From positions 1 to 10,884 of the forward strand of contig DAOSWM010000081.1 of assembly GCA_035380045.1 (NCBI GenBank): a DNA stretch of 10,884 nucleotides. Reading direction: 5' to 3'. Below the pieces are notes generated by a model. It made no database searches, was not told the DNA's origin, and saw only the letters and a program-made list of their open reading frames with translations. Made by a program: the position numbers and the translations under genes. This document shows positions 7,484 through 10,884 of the stretch, piece after piece. Within the stretch, counting starts at the first letter, position 1. The number at the start of each line of letters is the position of its first letter. Origin of the DNA: DAOSWM01 sp035380045 (GTDB taxonomy: Bacteria > Bacteroidota > Bacteroidia > Bacteroidales > Tenuifilaceae).

Positions 7484-7990
7484 CTAACTATTATTCACGA
7501 ATCTTTCATAAGCAAGCACCTTCCCTTTTTCAGTTTTGAAATTATTCTCAATATACTCCACTAATTTATCACTATGGTTTAATATTTCATCAGCGGCAAG
7601 GTTCTCTAATAGATCGGCATCCCATTGTATTTCAAAATCTATTCCATCAATTTTTGATGGAGAATGATGATTCCCAATTATATAACAAATTCGATTAATT
7701 TTCGATTGCTGATAATCAATTTGCAATAGTATTTCCCTGGCAATCAAAGGTCCTTCAATTTCTTGATACTTCCCCTCCATGGAATTATATTTCTTTTGTG
7801 CTTCAACGGCTCCAATATCGTGAAGGATGGCTGTTAATGAAATTAGCTCCTTTAACTCATCGTTAATTTCAAGAGATTCCATTATTAGCTCAGCATTACT
7901 TAAAACTTTCATTGTATGCTCAATCCCATAAGGAATATCTCTGAAAATTTCATTCATTTTCTCAATAGCAAAAACTCTTGGTGTTCTCAT
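7484..7990 (-). CDS. HD-domain metal-dependent phosphohydrolase
   Basis: Counted from the ATG at 7988-7990 this is a 168-residue soluble HD-superfamily protein. The expected ligands are visible in order: His25 in GIEHTMKVL, the His57-Asp58 pair in TAILHDIGA, GPLIAREIL, the His108-His109 pair in IIGNHHSP, and Asp124/Asp126 in QWDADLLENL. Such proteins bind divalent metal and usually hydrolyse phosphate esters, nucleotides or cyclic nucleotides; the substrate here is unknown. The frame can be extended 21 nt upstream to a TTG at 8009-8011 (175 residues), but the ATG giving MRTPRVFAIEKMNEIF looks the better start. The gene is bracketed by an 11-bp direct repeat 598 bp apart, which makes it look like a mobile cassette. 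It lies downstream of the hsdR fragment. Confidence 0.83.
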   Translation of the reverse strand: MRTPRVFAIEKMNEIFRDIPYGIEHTMKVLSNAELIMESLEINDELKELISLTAILHDIGAVEAQKKYNSMEGKYQEIEGPLIAREILLQIDYQQSKINRICYIIGNHHSPSKIDGIDFEIQWDADLLENLAADEILNHSDKLVEYIENNFKTEKGKVLAYERFVNNS

Positions 7991-8024
7991 TTTTAAATCT
8001 TGTTGATTCAATTGTGTAAAATTT

Positions 8025-8041
8025 CCGCCAACGGTTGGCGG
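8025..8041. repeat. CCGCCAAC-G-GTTGGCGG palindrome, direct repeat copy 2
   Basis: Two perfect 8-bp arms flank a single G. The right part (8031-8041) is identical to 7433-7443. The element abuts the point where the HsdR reading frame ends (stop codon at 8044-8046), so it sits at the hsdR truncation junction and just upstream of the HD gene. Confidence 0.6.
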
Positions 8042-8043
8042 CG

Positions 8044-8385
8044 CTAATTTAATCCTGCAAAGTTTATAAGCTGAATGTAAATGTCTTTTTGGGTGCGGTC
8101 TTCTCTTTTAAGAATGAAACCATCAGAAAGCATTTTCAAAAATGTTTTATTGCTTTCGTAAAGGTCAGATGCCGGAAGCGATTTGAGTTGAAGAATAATT
8201 GATTTGACTTCATTTACCGTAATACCATGGCTTGCATATTGAGTTAATAGAAAGTTTTGTAAATCTTCCTCAATCAATACCTCGTCTATTTTGCGGGAAA
8301 TAGTAATTCCTAAGTGGTGGGGGAACCCTTCTTGTCCCAACAACTCGGTAAAAGCCTTTTCTAATTTTTCTTCGGTGAATTTCAT
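8044..8385 (-). pseudogene. hsdR: N-terminal fragment of type I restriction subunit HsdR
   Basis: The 113-residue product matches the start of Bacteroidota HsdR proteins as I know them: MKFTEEKLEKAFTELL, EGFPHHLG, ISRKIDEVLIEEDLQNFL, SLPASDLYESNKTFLKMLSD, and GFILKREDRTQKDIYIQLIN. A full HsdR has about 1000 residues with a PD-(D/E)XK nuclease and SF2 translocase motor; none of that is present. The frame ends after FAGLN, directly next to the CCGCCAAC-G-GTTGGCGG palindrome. It is a 3'-truncated remnant with no nuclease or motor. The start codon overlaps the upstream regulator's stop (ATGA, 8382-8385), which implies translational coupling. No HsdM or HsdS is visible in the window. The peptide could still be made; a function is not expected. 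Confidence 0.78.
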
Positions 8386-8386
8386 A
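8368..8386. repeat. hsdR-start repeat, copy 1 (genuine start)
   Basis: TTCTTCGGTGAATTTCATA covers the hsdR start codon and codons 2-6 on the minus strand. The identical 19 bp occur at 8958-8976, and a 19/21 match to 8363-8383 occurs at 10864-10884. Confidence 0.75.
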
Positions 8387-8947
8387 TCTTAACTAATATG
8401 GTCCACTGCCCAGTAGTTTCACTATCTCTTTCAATAAAATTTTTCTTCTTTAATGCGTTAATATGTTTCTGAACAGCAGATTCATTTATCCTAAGTTCTT
8501 TTGCTAATTGCTTTCTTGATATTTTTGGATTAGCAATTATTATTTCAAAAACTTCTTTTTGCCTTTCTGTTAATCTTTCAACTTGACCACCAACTTGACC
8601 ACCAACTTGACCACCNNNNNNNNNNNNNNNNNNNNNNNNNNNNNNNNNNNNNNNNNNNNNNNNNNNNNNNNNNNNNNNNNNNNNNNNNNNNNNNNNNNNN
8701 NNNNNNNNNNNNNNNCAACTTGACCACCAACTTGACCACCAACTTGACCACCTATTGCACCACCTATTGCACCACCTATTGCACCACCTATTGCACCACC
8801 TTCATCAGTAGCTTTTGCAGTTTTATGTAAGGCAACCATAAAACCACCATCTTTTTCAAGAATATCAGGTTCAGGAAGACCATGTTCTTTACAAGAATTG
8901 TATATTTTTAAAGTGCCACGGCCCCATGTATCAATATATCCGGACAT
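8382..8947 (-). CDS. 5'-truncated AlbA_2/RecG-like ATP-binding regulator with winged helix
   Basis: The segment after the ATG at 8945-8947 encodes MSGYIDTWGRGTLKIYNSCK then GLPEPDILEKDGGFMVAL, the C-terminal end of the HATPase_c_4 domain of AlbA_2-type 'RecG-like' regulators. The first several hundred residues (AlbA_2 domain and most of the ATPase) are absent. Next come four GGAI and at least six GGQV tetrapeptides, interrupted by the assembly gap. On the far side, in a different frame relative to the 100 N placeholders, the protein resumes as a winged helix-turn-helix (ERLTERQKEVFEIIIANP, ISRKQLAKELRINESAVQKH, then GQWTILVKI) and stops at 8382-8384. That stop overlaps the hsdR start (ATGA). 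Continuing the 8570-8580 frame across the placeholder is an artefact. Such genes often accompany type I restriction loci; this one is probably a remnant. Confidence 0.7.
8579..8799. repeat. 12-bp coding tandem repeats encoding GGQV and GGAI, with gap
   Basis: Perfect units of CAACTTGACCAC occur three times at 8579-8614 and three times at 8716-8751, followed by four units of CTATTGCACCAC at 8752-8799. On the minus strand they encode Gly-Gly-Gln-Val and Gly-Gly-Ala-Ile. The unit is a multiple of three, so copy number can change without breaking the frame. Confidence 0.9.
8616..8715. other. Assembly gap (100 N)
   Basis: Exactly 100 N lie inside the 12-bp repeat, which suggests a fixed-size placeholder. 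The left side ends one base into a unit and the right side begins at a unit boundary, so an uninterrupted array needs a missing length of 12k-1 bases. The value 100 does not satisfy this. Confidence 0.95.
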
Positions 8948-8957
8948 TGATTTACTC

Positions 8958-8976
8958 TTCTTCGGTGAATTTCATA
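8958..8976. repeat. hsdR-start repeat, copy 2
   Basis: These 19 bp are identical to 8368-8386. On the minus strand they give ATG AAA TTC ACC GAA GAA, continuing GAG TAA, i.e. MKFTEEE-stop, an abortive copy of the hsdR start. It lies between the hipA stop (9000-9002) and the regulator fragment. Confidence 0.75.
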
Positions 8977-8999
8977 ATCAATTTAACACAATTAAATAA

Positions 9000-10310
9000 T
9001 TAATCCTTGAGCACATGCAGGTTTGATTTTATTTCTTTACGCTTTATCTCATTTACTTTTCCTTTCAATGCAAAATCACTCCAGTTCTTTACAACTTCAT
9101 TGATATCGGCTATAATCTGCTCACCCTTTTTAACATTATTTGCCTTGGCAATAGCCATTAAATCATACTTATTAATATCCTTATGTTTCCCGTTTACGCT
9201 TAATGTTTGTTGGTTAACCCATTTGTTTGTTGGGTCGAATGAGTAACACACATCGTACGCAGGAGCCAGTTCCCACGCACCATCCTTTTTCAGTCGAAAT
9301 GAAAAGTTTTTGGTATGATCATCACAATTTGTTGCCAAAACATTAAATACCATTCTTCTGAACATTTGTTCGGCCTGTGGGTATGGAAGTTTTAAAATAC
9401 GCATTGTTTGAAATACCTGCTCATATCCATACGCAAATAGATTATTGTAATCGAAGTGATTTATTCCACATAAAGTTTGAATATGGTGCTTTGTGTTACT
9501 TCCTTCACGATCGAAACGTTTGGTCATAAAATGCGCTCTGCCATTTTCTTCAAGTAATTCACAATCTGTCATTTCAATGCCGCATTCTTTTGCCATTAAA
9601 TGATAGGCATATTCAATTCTTCCCCAGCCATGGCTATCTCCAAACTGAACTCCACTCACGCCATCGAGTTTTAGCAACCAATGTGAAAATCCAATAGGAA
9701 CCTTTGTTTGCCCCGATCGAACTTCTTTTGTATTTTCGTTAAAAGCAATCAAAGCCTTTGGGCGCGCACCTCCGGCAGAAGTACCTATTTTGAGAATCTG
9801 CTCCATGGCCTGCTGCTCATCTGGCTTTAACTTGGCTTCAAAACCCTCACGATTCGAAAGTATCTTTTGAGCAATTTCGACCAAACTTTTTATCTCAATG
9901 GAAAAGGTATTTTTACTGGCTTTTATCTGACTTGGTTCAAACTCCAAAGCACCCATTCCACGTGTCCCAATAAAACATAACTTTTCTATCGGGTTCATGC
10001 TCTCTGGAGCGCGACCGTTTTGTGCCAGCCATTTATCAATTAGTAAATTTCCGTATTTATCAGGTAAGGAATCGGCCAGTAAACCTGGTAATCCTTTAAA
10101 AGTGTTTTCGGTATTCTCTTTCGATGGTAAAAGTTCTGGGAAACTGTAAATACGATCACCACTACTTATAGGCATTTTTATTGGGGATATGTCCCATTTC
10201 TTTTCAAGGAATTTTTTGTCGTACTGAAAATCGGCCAGACTTCTTTTACTGTCCCAGACTACAGCACCTACCAACGTATCCCATATTTTGACAATAGCAT
10301 AATCTACCAT
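9000..10310 (-). CDS. hipA: HipA-family serine/threonine kinase toxin
   Basis: At 436 residues this matches full-length HipA (about 440 in E. coli). The N-terminal HipA_N-type region includes GLPGLLADSLPDKYGNLLI (about residues 73-91). Key kinase elements are present: the loop GTSAGGARPKALI (176-188) with Ser178 where the family has its regulatory autophosphorylation site, the nucleotide-site strand WLLKLDG, MTKRFDR (262-268), the catalytic loop NCDDHTKN (328-335) and the metal-binding LAPAYD (348-353). HipA of E. coli phosphorylates glutamyl-tRNA synthetase and induces persistence; the target here is unknown. The start overlaps the end of hipB by 7 bp, which supports cotranslation. The toxin appears complete and catalytically competent. 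It is followed by a short copy of the hsdR start and the regulator remnant. Confidence 0.92.
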   Translation of the reverse strand: MVDYAIVKIWDTLVGAVVWDSKRSLADFQYDKKFLEKKWDISPIKMPISSGDRIYSFPELLPSKENTENTFKGLPGLLADSLPDKYGNLLIDKWLAQNGRAPESMNPIEKLCFIGTRGMGALEFEPSQIKASKNTFSIEIKSLVEIAQKILSNREGFEAKLKPDEQQAMEQILKIGTSAGGARPKALIAFNENTKEVRSGQTKVPIGFSHWLLKLDGVSGVQFGDSHGWGRIEYAYHLMAKECGIEMTDCELLEENGRAHFMTKRFDREGSNTKHHIQTLCGINHFDYNNLFAYGYEQVFQTMRILKLPYPQAEQMFRRMVFNVLATNCDDHTKNFSFRLKKDGAWELAPAYDVCYSFDPTNKWVNQQTLSVNGKHKDINKYDLMAIAKANNVKKGEQIIADINEVVKNWSDFALKGKVNEIKRKEIKSNLHVLKD

Positions 10311-10657
10311 CCTATATCGTTATTTACATCAGTTTTAGTATCTTTTTTACGTGCACGTAAACGCTTCTTTTCCTTTATTTTAACGTATTCCATTGGGCTT
10401 ATTCTACTTTCAATGGTGAATATATTTAACAGATGCAATAGGTCAAGCGCTCTTAATATTTGGATAAGCGAAGCTAAGGTGATTGATTCTCCATTTTCGA
10501 TTTGTACAATTGTAGAACGATTTAGCCCCGCATCTTTAGCTAATTGCAGCTGTGTTACATCGTCCTGCAATCGCTTTTGCTTTATAAATTCACCTATGGA
10601 AGCAATTATTGCACCATCGCTCATTGCCACCCATTTTATGTTGGCTTTGTCCATCAT
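10304..10657 (-). CDS. hipB: HipB-like XRE-family antitoxin/repressor
   Basis: The 117-residue product has a Cro/C1-type helix-turn-helix at about residues 18-75: IGEFIKQKRLQDDVTQLQLA, DAGLNRSTIVQIENGESITL, then LIQILRALDLLHLLNIF. A basic tail (KIKEKKRLRARKKD) follows. This is the architecture of HipB partners, which bind the HipA dimer and repress their own operon. It begins with two Met codons in a row (10655-10657 and 10652-10654), and either could be used. It overlaps hipA by 7 bp. A Bacteroidota promoter and repeated operator-like sites lie directly upstream, which fits autoregulation (inference). Confidence 0.9.
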   Translation of the reverse strand: MMDKANIKWVAMSDGAIIASIGEFIKQKRLQDDVTQLQLAKDAGLNRSTIVQIENGESITLASLIQILRALDLLHLLNIFTIESRISPMEYVKIKEKKRLRARKKDTKTDVNNDIGW

Positions 10658-10678
10658 TATAGTTAGTTTCGGTGATTA

Positions 10679-10697
10679 ATGCTGATATTTTCCAACA
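10679..10697. promoter_or_regulatory. Putative HipB operator O1
   Basis: ATGCTGATATTTTCCAACA matches 10745-10763 at 17 of 19 positions. It lies directly downstream of the -7 element, over the likely transcription start, where a bound repressor would block initiation. Confidence 0.6.
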
Positions 10698-10726
10698 AAT
10701 GTACGTAATAATTGAAACTATTCAAA
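10696..10726 (-). promoter_or_regulatory. Bacteroidota-type promoter of hipBA
   Basis: Read on the minus strand, TTTG (10723-10726) is followed after 19 bp by TACATTTG (10696-10703), a full match to the TTTG / TAnnTTTG consensus of Bacteroidota primary sigma promoters. It lies about 40 bp upstream of the hipB start. Confidence 0.72.
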
Positions 10727-10744
10727 GAATTGTTTAAATAATTT

Positions 10745-10763
10745 ATGCTGGTATTTTCCATCA
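10745..10763. promoter_or_regulatory. Putative HipB operator O2
   Basis: ATGCTGGTATTTTCCATCA is a direct repeat of O1 with two mismatches, 66 bp further upstream and beyond the -33 element. It contains a small TGG-N6-CCA symmetry on either strand. A weaker third version (ATGATGGATTATTTCATCA, 10786-10804, 14 of 19 matches) lies upstream. Confidence 0.55.
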
Positions 10764-10863
10764 TTACGCTCAATACATTAACTTAATGATGGATTATTTC
10801 ATCAATATAGCATGTTCTATTGTATGTTTAATTTGATTTTACAACTACCTTCAAATACAATTT

Positions 10864-10884
10864 AATTTTTCTTTGGTGAATTTA
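10864..10884. repeat. hsdR-start repeat, copy 3 (window edge)
   Basis: These last 21 bases match 8363-8383 at 19 of 21 positions. On the minus strand they would read KFTKEKLN before a stop; the base before the Lys codon is T, so the original ATG is lost or lies differently. The element continues beyond the window and cannot be followed. Confidence 0.55.

Noticed and set aside
7429..8046. Integron attC sites around the HD gene
   Set aside because: The repeats lack paired RYYYAAC and GTTRRRY ends at the right spacing on either strand, and no integron integrase is present. Only the cassette-like layout was kept.
8570..8615. VVKLVVKL tail as the end of the regulator
   Set aside because: It appears only because the 100 N placeholder shifts the frame. 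The repeat frame (GGQV) continues into a good winged helix ending at 8382.
8579..8799. CRISPR array
   Set aside because: The 12-bp units are directly adjacent without spacers and are in frame with a protein; this is a coding tandem repeat.

Overview
The window looks like a chromosomal accessory stretch from a member of the Bacteroidota, probably a metagenome-assembled or draft contig. Supporting points are the low GC content, a FISUMP-domain lipoprotein, a Bacteroidota-type promoter (TTTG / TAnnTTTG) in front of the hipB-hipA pair, lipoproteins with the Cys-then-acidic start seen in this phylum, mostly absent Shine-Dalgarno sequences, and frequent short hairpin (REP-like) repeats. All convincing genes lie on the minus strand, so the biological reading direction is from 10884 towards 1. 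A run of exactly 100 N (8616-8715) marks an unresolved assembly gap inside a tandem repeat.

Right part (8044-10884): a defence/toxin-antitoxin island. A HipB antitoxin/repressor and a full-length HipA kinase overlap by 7 bp and sit behind a good promoter with two strong operator-like repeats and one weak one. Next come the 3' part of a RecG/AlbA_2-type ATP-binding regulator (HATPase C-terminus, Gly-Gly-Gln-Val/Gly-Gly-Ala-Ile repeats, winged helix) and, coupled by an ATGA overlap, the first 113 codons of a type I restriction subunit, HsdR. The first ~20 bp of hsdR occur three times: at the real hsdR start, just upstream of the regulator fragment, and at the window edge upstream of hipBA. Each module is therefore bracketed by copies of the hsdR start. 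I see this as a decayed or rearranged type I restriction locus in which hipBA is intact.

Middle part (4488-8043): single genes of unrelated function in one orientation: an HD-domain hydrolase, an L,D-transpeptidase-like lipoprotein, a coiled-coil protein of unknown function and an AlkD-like DNA alkylation repair protein. Short sequences built around AACGGTT sit at the gene boundaries. An 11-bp direct repeat (ACGGTTGGCGG) flanks the HD gene, and the hsdR reading frame stops right next to one copy. This resembles a cassette array, although the sites do not match the integron attC consensus.

Left part (1-4487): three envelope genes: a FISUMP lipoprotein, a secreted S41-type peptidase, and a five-helix membrane protein carrying a GATase-like/DUF4350-like domain. 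They are separated by REP-like hairpins. No RNA genes, IS elements or CRISPR arrays were recognised.
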